From Faecalibacterium prausnitzii (lineage in GTDB: Bacteria; Bacillota; Clostridia; Oscillospirales; Ruminococcaceae), in contig NZ_PRLD01000010.1 in NCBI RefSeq assembly GCF_003287405.1, forward strand, positions 1 to 64,000: DNA of 64,000 bases, read 5' to 3'. The first letter of the stretch is position 1. Each line of letters starts with the position of its first letter. Under the pieces are notes generated by a model. It worked only from the letters and a program-made list of their open reading frames with translations. It had not been told where the DNA came from and did no database searches. Positions 24,561 to 33,665 of this stretch are shown in pieces. The position numbers and the translations under genes are program-made.

Positions 24561-24910
24561 TTGCCGAGGAATGTTCTCTTTTGACACCAAAAGAGAACCA
24601 GAAAAGTGCCAGCGATTTCGACGCGCTGGAGCCACGAAAAAGGGGCTGCTCGCCCCTTTTAACCCCAAAGAAGTGGGCTCCACCGGAAAAAAACTGAAGA
24701 TTCACGCCTGTTCGGCGTGAAGATCTTTTAACCGTTTTTTCCGGCTCCGCCGATTTAAAGCCCCTCAGTCGCTGCGCGACAGCTCCCCCCGGGGGAGCAG
24801 ACACGCCCGCAAACTTTGCACTTGAGCCGGAAACTTTGCCGCACTGCCAAGGGCTCTCCCTTTGGGAGAGCTGGCAAGCCCGACAGGGCTTGACTGAGAG
24901 GGCGAGGACG
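24561..24910 (+). repeat. long palindrome-rich repeat, copy 1
   Basis: About 350 bp of nested hairpins: GTTCTCTTTTG with CAAAAGAGAAC, AAGGGGC with GCCCCTT, TTCACGCC with GGCGTGAA, then a CTCCCCCCGGGGGAG stem and CTCTCCCTTTGGGAGAG. It matches 51372-51715 in inverted orientation at high identity. Short frames in it are not genes. A further small GCTCCCCC palindrome follows up to 24972. The rest of this gene-free stretch (24517-24980) shows nothing else. Confidence 0.85.
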
Positions 24911-24980
24911 CCACGCAAAAAGCTCCCCCGAAAGGGGGAGCTGGCGAACATAGTGAGCCTGAGAGGGTTTATTTTACCAT

Positions 24981-25523
24981 TTACCCAAGCAGTACAACGG
25001 CGTAGCGCACGCCTTCGTTTACCACATAGGCAACGCCCAGCTTGGTCTTGCCGGCGGCGGCAGACTTCATGGTGTCGGTCACGATGCCGTCCTTCGGCAG
25101 AACAAAGCGGATGTAGTCTTTTCTGGAATCCAGATCGGTATCAATGTAAAAGCCCGGGACAAAATCTTCATCCGAACCATAAATGCCCATACCCATGCTT
25201 TCAAATGCGGTGGCATATTTGCGCTGCAGCAGGCTGGTCTTGGCAATGTCATTGGCGTTGCCAACGCGGTAAAGCTCGGTCTTATTTGTATTGGCAGAGC
25301 AGGACACCGAGGTGGCAGAGACCCAGTTGGCAATGCTGTAGGCCTTGTCGCTCAGCTCCTCGCTGTAGGTCATGCCGAGCTGCTCGCACAGCGCCTTTGC
25401 GCTGCTGGCATCCGAATGCTTGGACCCGATCGGCACACCTGCGCTGCCGTCACAGGCGGTAAATACGGCCAGTGCCATCAGACCGGCCAGCAGACAGGCC
25501 AGTAATTTCTTCCATTTTTTCAT
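24981..25523 (-). CDS. predicted lipoprotein of unknown function
   Basis: The 180-residue product has a signal peptide ending in a lipobox (AVFTAC), so it should be lipid-anchored outside the membrane. The mature domain (KALCEQLGMTYSEELSDKAYSIANW...) is not recognised. It ends with a basic-hydrophobic segment, GVRYAVVLLG. ATG 25523 follows GAAAGGAGC; the much longer open frame upstream is out of context. A repeat element borders its 3' end, and it is monocistronic. Confidence 0.7.
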   Translation of the reverse strand: MKKWKKLLACLLAGLMALAVFTACDGSAGVPIGSKHSDASSAKALCEQLGMTYSEELSDKAYSIANWVSATSVSCSANTNKTELYRVGNANDIAKTSLLQRKYATAFESMGMGIYGSDEDFVPGFYIDTDLDSRKDYIRFVLPKDGIVTDTMKSAAAGKTKLGVAYVVNEGVRYAVVLLG

Positions 25524-25650
25524 AAAACGATGCTCCTTTCTGTTCTGAGGTCGTTGCGGGTTTGCGTCCGGTGCGGCGGACGCAGCTTTTTGCTTTCTTC
25601 TGCATCCATGATACCTTTTTTTGACGGGAAATGCAATCGTTTTGGCGCAA

Positions 25651-25684
25651 AAAAACAGGCTGCCGTGCAAAAACACGGCAGCCT
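25651..25684 (-). terminator. terminator of the RNase Y gene
   Basis: AGGCTGCCGTG (25657-25667) pairs with CACGGCAGCCT (25674-25684). On the minus strand a T-run (TTTTTTT) follows. Confidence 0.82.
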
Positions 25685-25695
25685 GCGGAAAAACT

Positions 25696-27267
25696 TTATT
25701 TTGCGTACTCCACGGCGCGGCTCTCGCGGATGACGTTGACCTTGATCTGGCCGGGGTAATCCAGCGTATCCTCGATCTTTTTGGCAATGGAGCGTGCCAG
25801 CAGGATGACCTGATCGTCGCTGATGACGTCGGGCTTGACCAGAATGCGCACCTCGCGGCCTGCCTGCACGGCAAAGGCCTGCTCCACACCCTCGAAGCTG
25901 GAAGAGATCTCCTCCAGATTTTCCAGACGCTTGACGTAGCTTTCCACGTTCTCGCGGCGGGCACCCGGGCGGGCGGCGCTGATGGCGTCGGCAGCCTGAA
26001 TGATGAAGGCCAGCGGGGTCTTGGGCTCCACGTCGCCGTGGTGTGCTTCAATGGCGTGGATGATCTGGGTGTTCTCCTTGTACTTGCGGCAGATGTCCAC
26101 GCCGATCTGGACGTGGCTGCCCTCGATCTCGTGATCCAGCGCCTTGCCGATATCATGCAGCAGGCCGGCGCGGCGTGCCATGGTGACATTCACGCCCATC
26201 TCGCCCGCCAGCAGACCGGCTACCCAAGCCACTTCCATGCTGTGGGTCAAAGCGTTCTGACCAAAGCTGGTGCGGTACTTCAGCCGGCCGATCAGCTTGA
26301 TCAGGTCGGGGTGCAGGCCATGGATGCCCAGCTCCATCACCGCACGCTCGCCCTCGCGCTTCATCTGCAGTTCCAGATCGTGGCGGCACTTTTCCACCGT
26401 CTCCTCGATGCGGGCGGGGTGGATACGGCCATCGCCGATCAGACGCTCCAGCGTCATGCGGGCCACCTCGCGGCGGGTCTGGTCAAAGGAGGACAGGGTG
26501 ATGGCTTCCGGGGTATCATCGATGATCAGATCCACGCCGGTAGCGGTCTCCAGCGCGCGGATGTTGCGGCCCTCGCGGCCGATGATGCGGCCCTTCATCT
26601 CATCGCTGGGCAGCGGTACCACGCTGACGGTGGTCTCGCTGCAATGGTCGGCAGCGCAGCGGCTGACGGCCTGTCCGATGAGGTTGCGGGCGATGTTATC
26701 GCAGTTTTCCTTCAGGTCGGTCTCGTAGGCAGCAACGCGCACGGCCTTTTCGTGGGTCAGCTCCTCGTCCACCTTGTGCAGCAGCACCTCGCGGGCGTCC
26801 TCCTGACTCAAGCCGGCCAGCGTTTCCAGACGCTCCATCTCCTTGGCGCGCAAAGCGTCGATCTCTGCCAGACGCTCCTCGGCTTCAGCGGCGCGCTTTT
26901 TCAGCTCTTCTTCCTTCTTTTCCAGCGCTTCGGTCTTGCGGTCCAGCGCCGTCTCCTTCTGGTCGATGCGGTTCTCCTGACGGCTGATCTCCGCACGGCG
27001 CTGCTTGATCTCCTTGTCGGCTTCTGCCTTCTGGGCATCGACCTCGGCTTTCAGACGGAAAGCCTCGTCCTTTGCTTCCAGAACCGCTTCCTTGCGCTTC
27101 TGGTCGGCGGTCTTGATCGCCTCATTCACCAGCCGGGTAGCCTCGGCTTCGGCGCTGCCGATCTGGGCTTCGGCGGTCTTTTTACGGTTGTTGTAACCAA
27201 TAAAATAGCCCGCAGCCACACCGACAGCACCAACGATCAAGGCCACGATCACTCCGATCGCGGTCAT
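25696..27267 (-). CDS. rny: ribonuclease Y
   Basis: This 523-residue protein, normal for the family, has an N-terminal membrane anchor, a long coiled coil (about 30-200), a KH domain ([15 protein letters not shown]) and an HD domain with metal ligands in [12 protein letters not shown]. It is the endonuclease that initiates mRNA decay at the membrane in Firmicutes. ATG 27267 follows AAAGGAG by nine bases; upstream in-frame starts lack a ribosome binding site. Confidence 0.93.
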   Translation of the reverse strand: MTAIGVIVALIVGAVGVAAGYFIGYNNRKKTAEAQIGSAEAEATRLVNEAIKTADQKRKEAVLEAKDEAFRLKAEVDAQKAEADKEIKQRRAEISRQENRIDQKETALDRKTEALEKKEEELKKRAAEAEERLAEIDALRAKEMERLETLAGLSQEDAREVLLHKVDEELTHEKAVRVAAYETDLKENCDNIARNLIGQAVSRCAADHCSETTVSVVPLPSDEMKGRIIGREGRNIRALETATGVDLIIDDTPEAITLSSFDQTRREVARMTLERLIGDGRIHPARIEETVEKCRHDLELQMKREGERAVMELGIHGLHPDLIKLIGRLKYRTSFGQNALTHSMEVAWVAGLLAGEMGVNVTMARRAGLLHDIGKALDHEIEGSHVQIGVDICRKYKENTQIIHAIEAHHGDVEPKTPLAFIIQAADAISAARPGARRENVESYVKRLENLEEISSSFEGVEQAFAVQAGREVRILVKPDVISDDQVILLARSIAKKIEDTLDYPGQIKVNVIRESRAVEYAK

Positions 27268-27537
27268 TGCGTTCACTCTCCTTTGTTTCAATTCAATGCA
27301 AAATTAAAAGCAGGAGACGCTGCGCAGCAGGACACGGGCAATGATATAGAAAGAGCTTTCAATCCAAAAAGTGACACCAAAACCATACGCACCACCAAAA
27401 ACCGGCGGCACGGGCAAAAGCATACGGCTTTTCTCTCTACGGTTCCATTTTATATCAAACAGGCACGCTTTGCCTGAAACGGGTACAGGGTCACACAGAA
27501 GCCTGCGTACAGCGTCTTTGATTCCATACTACTAATT

Positions 27538-27566
27538 ATAGTACGAAACATTTGCCCGCTTGTCAA
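27538..27566 (-). promoter_or_regulatory. promoter of rny
   Basis: Minus-strand TTGACA (27561-27566) and TACTAT (27538-27543) with a 17-base spacer. This gives an approximately 265-base leader; nothing recognisable is seen in it. Confidence 0.6.
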
Positions 27567-27625
27567 GAGGAAAACCCTGCCCGCAGAACATTTTGTGCAG
27601 AAAAACAAAAACTGGAACGAAACTC

Positions 27626-27680
27626 CCACCCGTGAAAATGGGATAGCGGAGCGTCCGCAGACGCTCCGCTATCCCGAAAT
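27626..27680. repeat. GTGAAAATG/GGAGCGTC repeat (family B), copy 2
   Basis: CCACCCGTGAAAATGGGATAG is followed by GGAGCGTC-CGCA-GACGCTCC with flanking CGGATAGCG-type complementarity (GGATAGC / GCTATCC), then AT-rich sequence up to the LysR-phosphatase gene. Confidence 0.7.
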
Positions 27681-27793
27681 TTATAGCAATTCAACTTTTT
27701 AATGCAACAGCAACAGCGTTGAATTGCATATCGCAAATATGCTGTTTGACTGTTGCACGAATTTCTTGACTTGCGATAAAATAATTTTTCCGC

Positions 27794-29551
27794 TTATTCC
27801 AGATACATCCGCCGCAGCCGCATCAGGCGGGCGGGGGTCAGGCCGTATTCGGCTTCCAGATAGCTCTCGGCGCTGCCGTAGTCCTGCCGGATGGTGCGCA
27901 GCACAAAGGGCGCAATCTCCGGGTCTACCCCGGCGGAGGACTGCCAGCGCATCCGCTGCGCCGGGTCGGCGGCGATCTCCGCCGCATGGTCAGCCATGGC
28001 CTTTTCGATCTCGGCGGCGCGGCAGAGGTTGGTGCGGGCGTAATCTGCGCAGATGGTCTCGTCCGAAGCACCCAGCGCCAGCAGGATCAGCATGGCGGCT
28101 ACGCCGGTGCGGTCCTTGCCCGATGTGCAGTGGAACAGGATGGGCGTCTCGCCGGCTTCCAGCGCCCGGAACAGCTCCTTGAACGCCTTGTTGCCGGTGA
28201 GCATCTGCCGATATATCATCTGGGTGAGGTTCGTCCCGGCGGGGACGCTCTGCACCAGCCGCTGGATGTCGTTGGGCGAAAAATCGATCTCCTGCCCGGT
28301 GGCGTCCCGCAGGCCGCAGATCTGCACCAGCCGTGCGCCGTCCGGCACATAGTCCGGCAGCTTTGCGGCTTCTGCGCCGCTGCGCAGGTCAAGGATGAGC
28401 CGCAGCCCCAGCCCGTCCAGCCGGGCGCGGTCGGCTTCGGTGGTCAGCCGCCCGGTGGGGAAGCCCCGGTAGATCTGTCCCCACTTTACGGTCTTGCCCT
28501 CATCGGCATGGTAGCCGCCCAGCTCCCGGAAGTTGTTGCCGCCCGCAAAGGGCAGCTGGGTGCCCGGGGCGGGATGCTCCGGGGCAGATTTTGCGGCGGC
28601 GCTGGAAAGCACCGGCGCGGTGTAGAAGGGCTTTGCCGGCCGTCCCCGGCGGGGCGGCAGGCTGGCGGTGCTGCCCAGGACTTCTAACAGGTAGCTGCGC
28701 AGCAGGTCGATATAGGCAGAACTGGTGTCCCGCCGCTGCACCAGCGAGACGCACAGCGGGGGCATATCTTCCAGCAGCACGTCCCGCACCCGGTCCAGCT
28801 CCCGGCGCGCGCCGGGCTCGTAGCGGGTCAGGCAGGTGCACAGCTGCTCCTGCACCAGATAGTAGGCCTGATAAAAGCTGGGGCCGATCTCGGCGTTGGG
28901 CGCAAAGCCCGCCCGGGCACAGGCCGCCCACAGCGGGCTGAACAGATCCTGCCGCAGGCTGGGCAGCAGCACTCGCTGCCCGCGCAGCTCTGCCAGCGGG
29001 ATGCGCTCTTTTTCCCAAAAGGGATGTCCCCGGGGCACCAGCAGGCAGGCGGGGTCTGCCCGCAGGGTGGTGCGCGCCAGCACCGGCGCGGCGCAGCCAA
29101 GGTCGATGACCAGACCCGCGTCCAGCTCGCCCTGCTCTACCCCGTCAGCCACGGCGTCGTTGTCCAGCAGGCGGAACCGCATCTCCACATGGGGGTACTG
29201 CTGCCGGAACTTGTCCAGCTGGGTCTCCAGCCCGGGCAGATAGTCCGGCACCAGCGCCACGCTGATGCCGATGCGCACCGGCTGGGCAGACTGGATCTCT
29301 GCCCGCAGCGCGGCCTGCATCTGCTGGAACTGCTCCACCACCGGGGCGGCATGGCGCTGCAGGCTCATGCCCCGGTCGGTGAGCGCCAGCTTGTGGTGGG
29401 CGCTGATGAACAGCGGCCCGCACATTTCGGCTTCCAGCGCAGAGATGCTCTGGCGCAGCGCCTGCCGCGACAGGAACAGCCGCTGTGCGGCGCGGGTATA
29501 ATTCATTTCTTCGCACAGGGTCAAAAAGTAGTGCAGCTGGCGGATATCCAT
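27794..29551 (-). CDS. LysR-type regulator fused to a tyrosine/lipid phosphatase
   Basis: One frame of 585 residues joins two proteins. Residues 1-290 are a LysR regulator: helix-turn-helix MNYTRAAQRLFLSRQALRQSI and a periplasmic-binding-like domain. Residues about 320-585 are a Y_phosphatase3-type enzyme with NNFRELGGY and the catalytic loop HCTSGKDRTG (Cys-x5-Arg). The frame is continuous through a Pro/Ala-rich linker near 300. ATG 29551 has CGGGAGGAGACC before it. The fusion suggests DNA binding linked to dephosphorylation of a protein or lipid signal; the target is unknown. Confidence 0.82.
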   Translation of the reverse strand: MDIRQLHYFLTLCEEMNYTRAAQRLFLSRQALRQSISALEAEMCGPLFISAHHKLALTDRGMSLQRHAAPVVEQFQQMQAALRAEIQSAQPVRIGISVALVPDYLPGLETQLDKFRQQYPHVEMRFRLLDNDAVADGVEQGELDAGLVIDLGCAAPVLARTTLRADPACLLVPRGHPFWEKERIPLAELRGQRVLLPSLRQDLFSPLWAACARAGFAPNAEIGPSFYQAYYLVQEQLCTCLTRYEPGARRELDRVRDVLLEDMPPLCVSLVQRRDTSSAYIDLLRSYLLEVLGSTASLPPRRGRPAKPFYTAPVLSSAAAKSAPEHPAPGTQLPFAGGNNFRELGGYHADEGKTVKWGQIYRGFPTGRLTTEADRARLDGLGLRLILDLRSGAEAAKLPDYVPDGARLVQICGLRDATGQEIDFSPNDIQRLVQSVPAGTNLTQMIYRQMLTGNKAFKELFRALEAGETPILFHCTSGKDRTGVAAMLILLALGASDETICADYARTNLCRAAEIEKAMADHAAEIAADPAQRMRWQSSAGVDPEIAPFVLRTIRQDYGSAESYLEAEYGLTPARLMRLRRMYLE

Positions 29552-29645
29552 GGTCTCCTCCCGGGAAAGTTTGTTCTTGAAAAAAGAATACCGCTTTTTC
29601 GGCGGAATGTAAAGAGAAGGGCAGCGTATTTTTGTTATTGCCTTT

Positions 29646-29855
29646 AGCGGGCTCGCCCTCTCAGTCAAAGCCTGTCGGCTTTGCCAGATTCCCCCTTTTG
29701 TCGCTGCGCGACATCTTCCCCCGGCGCGGGGGAAGTCTTTCCTCAAAGGGAGAGCCTTTGGCAGTCCACGCAAACTTCATCTCCTTGCCAAGGCCTCTCC
29801 CTTTGGGAGAGGTGGATTTGCGAAGCAAAGACGGAGAGGGCGAGGATGCTATCCG
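29646..29855. repeat. CTCCC-type palindromic repeat pair
   Basis: Two adjoining elements: CGCTGCGCGACATCTTCCCCC with GGGGGAAG, then CTCTCCCTTTGGGAGAG followed by TGGATTTGCGAAGCAAAGACG and GAGGGCGAGG. The second half recurs almost exactly at 53030-53090, the first near 58140. Confidence 0.78.
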
Positions 29856-29866
29856 TTGTGCTCCTT

Positions 29867-29910
29867 CAAAAAAAGGAGCACCGGAACGCCCGCAGGTGTT
29901 CCGGTGCTCC
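29867..29910 (-). terminator. terminator of nagB
   Basis: GGAGCACCGGAAC (29875-29887) pairs with GTTCCGGTGCTCC (29898-29910); on the minus strand TTTTTTTGAAGG follows. Confidence 0.82.
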
Positions 29911-29929
29911 AAAGTTTAAATAAGGAAGA

Positions 29930-30658
29930 TCAGATCAGGCTCAGAGCTTCTTCATCGCCCACCAGAATGAAGTCCGGGTGCAGCTGCAGAATGCTTGCGG
30001 GCACCTCCGGGGTGACGGGGCCGAAGAAAGCCTTCTTGACGATCTCGGCTTTGCCTGCGCCGTTGACCACCATCAGCACCTTGCGTGCCTGCATGATGGT
30101 ACGGATGCCCATGGTATAAGCCTGCTTGGGCACCAGATCCACGTTGCCGTCAAAGAAGCGCTTGTTGGCTTCGATGGTCTCCTGGGCCAAGTCCACGCAG
30201 TGGGTGCCCAGATCAAAGGCATCGTGGGGCTCGTTGAAGCCGATGTGACCGTCATGACCGATGCCCAGCAGCTGCAGATCCACGCCGCCCACGCTGCGGA
30301 TGACCTCATCATAGCGCTTGCACTCGGCTTCGGCGTCCAGATTGGTGCCGTCCGGCAGGTTGATGTGGGCAGGGTCGATGTTCACATGGTCGAACAGGTT
30401 GCGGTGCATAAAGCTCCAGTAGCTTTCCGGGTGATCCTTGGGCAGGCCGCGGTACTCGTCCAGATTGACGGAGGTGACCTCAGAAAAATCCAGATCTCCC
30501 TCGTTGTAGCGCTCCACCAGCTTCTCATAGGTGCCAACGGGGGTGCCGCCGGTAGCCAGACCCAGCACACAGTCGGGCTTCATGATGACCTGCGCAGAAA
30601 TGATGTTTGCTGCCTTGCGGGACATATCAGCGTAGTCCTTTGTACGAATGATCTTCAC
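29930..30658 (-). CDS. nagB: glucosamine-6-phosphate deaminase
   Basis: This 242-residue protein has the family motifs LGLATGGTPVGTYE, VNLDEYRGL and LLGIGHDGHIGFNEP. It converts glucosamine-6-phosphate to fructose-6-phosphate and ammonia, the entry point of amino sugars into glycolysis. The length is normal. It is monocistronic, with its own terminator; the preceding 200 bases contain no recognisable gene. Confidence 0.92.
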   Translation of the reverse strand: MKIIRTKDYADMSRKAANIISAQVIMKPDCVLGLATGGTPVGTYEKLVERYNEGDLDFSEVTSVNLDEYRGLPKDHPESYWSFMHRNLFDHVNIDPAHINLPDGTNLDAEAECKRYDEVIRSVGGVDLQLLGIGHDGHIGFNEPHDAFDLGTHCVDLAQETIEANKRFFDGNVDLVPKQAYTMGIRTIMQARKVLMVVNGAGKAEIVKKAFFGPVTPEVPASILQLHPDFILVGDEEALSLI

Positions 30659-30859
30659 GATAAACGACCTCTCTTCTTCATTTACTCATTGTGGGCGGCG
30701 CACAGCGGCACACACCCGCATCTAATCCAAGTTTATCACATTTGCCGACGGAAAGCCACAAAACGGCACAATTTTTCCGGTTTTCCGTTTCTTTTGGAAA
30801 AAGTGCCTTAAAAACCGGTTGAAGTATCGTTCTTTTGCACAAAGGGGGTGCGCAGGGGG

Positions 30860-31396
30860 TCACTCCGCAAAGCCGGCCTTTTGCAGGGCAGTGAGCAGCA
30901 GCGGGATGAGCACCAGCTGCGCTGCGATGCCCGGCACGGCGGTGAACAGCGCCCCGGACAAAAAGGCGCTGAAGGGAAAGCTGCCGCCGGTCAGCCCCGC
31001 CAGCACAAAGCGCACGATACCCCACACGATGCGCCCGGACACCATGGCGGTCAGCAGCACGGCGTACAGCGCGGGCAGAGTGTGCTTTGCTTTGCGCCAC
31101 AGCAGCCCGGACACCAGCCCGTAGGTGGCCAGCTCAAAGGCCATGGAGATGGCAACCGGGAACATGGGCGGCATCCCGAACAGCACCGAGCGCAGCAGCG
31201 GGGCGGCAAAACCCACAGCCAGCCCCCACGGGCCGCCCAGCACAAAGCCGCACAGCAGCACCGGAAAGTGCATCGGGCAGAGCATATTGCCCACCTTGGG
31301 TACCTGTCCGGTGAGCAGGGGCAGCACAAAGGCCAGCGCTAAAAACAGGGCAGCCAGCACCAGCTGCCGCACGGTTTTGGTGTTTTTGGTTTTCAT
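30860..31396 (-). CDS. ECF transporter substrate-specific (S) component
   Basis: The 178-residue membrane protein has five or six hydrophobic helices and the family pattern LCPMHFPVLLCGFVLGGPWGL. S components bind a vitamin or other micronutrient and dock to a shared energizing module, encoded elsewhere. The ligand is not readable. ATG 31396 follows GGAGGAACCCTT. The gene is preceded by a 160-base leader with mutually exclusive hairpins, so its expression is probably controlled by ligand-dependent attenuation. Confidence 0.82.
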   Translation of the reverse strand: MKTKNTKTVRQLVLAALFLALAFVLPLLTGQVPKVGNMLCPMHFPVLLCGFVLGGPWGLAVGFAAPLLRSVLFGMPPMFPVAISMAFELATYGLVSGLLWRKAKHTLPALYAVLLTAMVSGRIVWGIVRFVLAGLTGGSFPFSAFLSGALFTAVPGIAAQLVLIPLLLTALQKAGFAE

Positions 31397-31429
31397 AAGG
31401 GTTCCTCCATTTTCAGCCGCAAAATAAAA

Positions 31430-31557
31430 AGGAGCCTGCCCCGGCATTCCATGCCAAAGGCAGACCCCTTCGTGGCGTCTGTTTCAAAAAAAATATGCTT
31501 GCTGGGGAAAGCGGCAGGCTGCTGCCCGCCCGTGCCCGGCTTCCTGCCGGAACGATG
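31430..31557 (-). promoter_or_regulatory. attenuator leader, riboswitch candidate
   Basis: Between promoter and gene, minus strand, an intrinsic terminator (AAGGGGTCTGCC with GGCAGGCTCCTT, inner stem GGCAT/ATGCC, then TTTTTATTTT) can be replaced by an earlier hairpin in which CAGACGCC pairs with GGGGTCTG. The upstream part is a GC-rich folded domain. I do not recognise the class. No T-box, TPP, FMN or cobalamin core is evident. Confidence 0.5.
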
Positions 31558-31563
31558 GTCAAA

Positions 31564-31592
31564 AGTATAACAAACCATTTTGCCCCTGTCAA
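31564..31592 (-). promoter_or_regulatory. promoter of the ECF S-component leader
   Basis: Minus-strand TTGACA (31587-31592), exactly 17 bases, TATACT (31564-31569). Confidence 0.7.
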
Positions 31593-31678
31593 GCGGGGCA
31601 GGATGTCTGCAAAATAGACAAAAATCGGTCTGTTCGCAAAAAAATTTCCCCGGGGCTGTACATTTTGCTGGAAGAAGC

Positions 31679-31707
31679 TTGACCTTTTTACGCAGAATGG
31701 ATAATAT
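31679..31707 (+). promoter_or_regulatory. promoter of the transketolase operon
   Basis: TTGACC (31679-31684), 17-base spacer, TAATAT (31702-31707), giving a leader of about 95 bases. Confidence 0.55.
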
Positions 31708-31807
31708 AAAATTGAAAAAAAGCGCGCTGCGGCAATCTTGACGCCGGGGCGCTGACGAGAGGCTTTTTTGAGCGCATGAATTCTGAGGTTCATACGGGAG
31801 GACCATC

Positions 31808-32659
31808 ATGACAAATGCTGAAAAACTTACCCTGAAAAAGCACGCCTGCCACATCCGCATGGGCGTGATCGAAGGGACCCACAGTGCAGGCTGTGGTCAT
31901 CCGGGCGGCAGTCTGAGCATCGCAGATGTGCTGTCTTATCTGTACTTTAAGGAACTGAACATCGACCCTGCCCAGCCTAAGATGGCAAACCGCGACCGTC
32001 TGGTGCTGTCCAAGGGTCATGCCGCCCCGGCACTGTACGCAGCGCTGGCAGAGCGGGGCTTCTTCCCGGTGGAAGAGCTCAAGACCCTGCGCAAGATCGG
32101 CAGCCGCCTGCAGGGCCACCCCAACATGAACAGCGTGCCCGGCGTGGATATGTCCACCGGCAGTCTGGGTCAGGGCATCTCTGCCGCCTGCGGCATGGCG
32201 CTGGGCGCAAAGCACGCCGGCTCTGCCGTGAACGTTTACGCCATTCTGGGCGACGGCGAGGTGGAAGAGGGCGAATGCTGGGAGGCCTTTATGTTTGCCG
32301 CCCACTACGGCCTTTCTAACCTGTGCGTGATGCTGGACCGCAACCATCTGCAGATCGACGGCACCACCGAGACTGTCATGAACAGCGCCCCGCTGGAAGA
32401 TAAACTCCGCGCCTTCAACTTCAACGTGGTCACCATCAACGGCCACGACTTTGACCAGATCGAGAGCGCCGTGCAGGCGTTCCATGCCGAGACCGAAAAG
32501 CCCACCTGCATCATTCTGGATACCGTCAAGGGCACCGGCGTTTCCTATATGACCAATTCCGTTGCATGGCACGGCAAGGGCCCCAACGATGAAGAGTATC
32601 AGGTGGCCATGAACGAGCTGAACGCCGCCTATGCCGCGCTGGAACAGGAGGAGAACTGA
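31808..32659 (+). CDS. transketolase, N-terminal subunit
   Basis: This 283-residue protein is the thiamine-diphosphate-binding half (GGSLSIADVLSYLYF, ILGDGEVEEGECWEA... DRN). In many Firmicutes and archaea transketolase is split into two genes, and the other half follows one base after this stop, so the pair forms the active enzyme of the non-oxidative pentose phosphate pathway. The ribosome binding site is ACGGGAGG. Confidence 0.9.
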   Translation: MTNAEKLTLKKHACHIRMGVIEGTHSAGCGHPGGSLSIADVLSYLYFKELNIDPAQPKMANRDRLVLSKGHAAPALYAALAERGFFPVEELKTLRKIGSRLQGHPNMNSVPGVDMSTGSLGQGISAACGMALGAKHAGSAVNVYAILGDGEVEEGECWEAFMFAAHYGLSNLCVMLDRNHLQIDGTTETVMNSAPLEDKLRAFNFNVVTINGHDFDQIESAVQAFHAETEKPTCIILDTVKGTGVSYMTNSVAWHGKGPNDEEYQVAMNELNAAYAALEQEEN

Positions 32660-32660
32660 G

Positions 32661-33608
32661 ATGGCAGACGTGAAAAAGATCGCGACCCGCGACAGCTACG
32701 GCAACACCCTGAAGGAGCTGGCAGCGGAAGGCCACGATGATCTGGTGGTGCTGGACGCCGATCTGGCCGCCGCTACCAAGACCGGGATGTTCCAGAAGGC
32801 ATACCCGGACCGTCACTTTGACTGCGGCATTGCCGAGGGCAACATGGTAGGCGTGGCAGCAGGTCTGGCCGCCATGGGCTATGTGCCCTTTGTTTCCAGC
32901 TTTGCCATGTTCGCAGCCGGCCGCGCCTTTGAGCAGGTGCGCAACTCTGTGGGCTACCCCCACCTGAACGTGAAGATCGGCGCCACCCACGGCGGCATCT
33001 CCGTGGGCGAGGACGGCGCTTCCCACCAGTGCTGCGAGGACTTTGCCCTGATGCGCAGCATCCCCGGTATGACCGTCATCTGCCCTGCCGATGATATCGA
33101 AGCACGCGCCGCTGTGCGCGCCGCCTACGCCATGGAAGGCCCCGTCTACCTGCGCTTTGGCCGTCTGGCTGTGCCGGTGTTCCACGATGAGGCCAACTAC
33201 CACTTTGAGCTGGGCAAGGGCGAGCAGCTGACCGAGGGCAACGATATTGCCATCATCGCCACCGGCCTGATGGTCAATGAAGCCCGCATGGCTGCCGAGC
33301 AGCTGGCTGCCGAGGGCATCCACGCCCGGGTCATCAACATCCACACCATTAAGCCCCTGGACGAGGAGATCGTCATCAAGGCGGCAAAGGAGTGCGGCAA
33401 GGTCATCACCGCCGAGGAGCACAACGTCATCGGCGGTCTGGGCGAAGCCGTCTGCGCCGTTCTGAGCGAGAAGCAGCCCACCCCTGTGCGCCGCGTAGGC
33501 GTGCAGGACGTGTTCGGCTGCTCCGGCCCTGCATGGGATCTGCTGAAGAAGTTCGGTCTGGACGCTGCCACCATCTGCAAGACTGCCCACGAGATGCTGG
33601 GCAAGTAA
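32661..33608 (+). CDS. transketolase, C-terminal subunit
   Basis: This 315-residue partner has the pyrimidine-binding domain (FDCGIAEGNMVGVAAGLAAMG, THGGISVGEDGASHQ) and a C-terminal domain. It starts one base after the N-terminal subunit stop, with AGGAGGAGA within that gene, so translation is coupled and 1:1 expression is expected. A terminator follows. Confidence 0.9.
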   Translation: MADVKKIATRDSYGNTLKELAAEGHDDLVVLDADLAAATKTGMFQKAYPDRHFDCGIAEGNMVGVAAGLAAMGYVPFVSSFAMFAAGRAFEQVRNSVGYPHLNVKIGATHGGISVGEDGASHQCCEDFALMRSIPGMTVICPADDIEARAAVRAAYAMEGPVYLRFGRLAVPVFHDEANYHFELGKGEQLTEGNDIAIIATGLMVNEARMAAEQLAAEGIHARVINIHTIKPLDEEIVIKAAKECGKVITAEEHNVIGGLGEAVCAVLSEKQPTPVRRVGVQDVFGCSGPAWDLLKKFGLDAATICKTAHEMLGK

Positions 33609-33623
33609 AAACAGTTTACCCCT

Positions 33624-33658
33624 ATACCGCCGTGCCTTTCGCCCGGCGGTATTTTTTG
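33624..33658 (+). terminator. terminator of the transketolase operon
   Basis: ATACCGCC (33624-33631) pairs with GGCGGTAT (33645-33652), followed by TTTTTG. Confidence 0.8.
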
Positions 33659-33665
33659 CGCCTGC

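Noticed and set aside
24500-24720. short open frames in the long repeat (FSFDTKREPEK-type peptides)
   Set aside because: They are translations of a palindromic repeat that recurs at 51.6 kb in the opposite orientation; no start signal.
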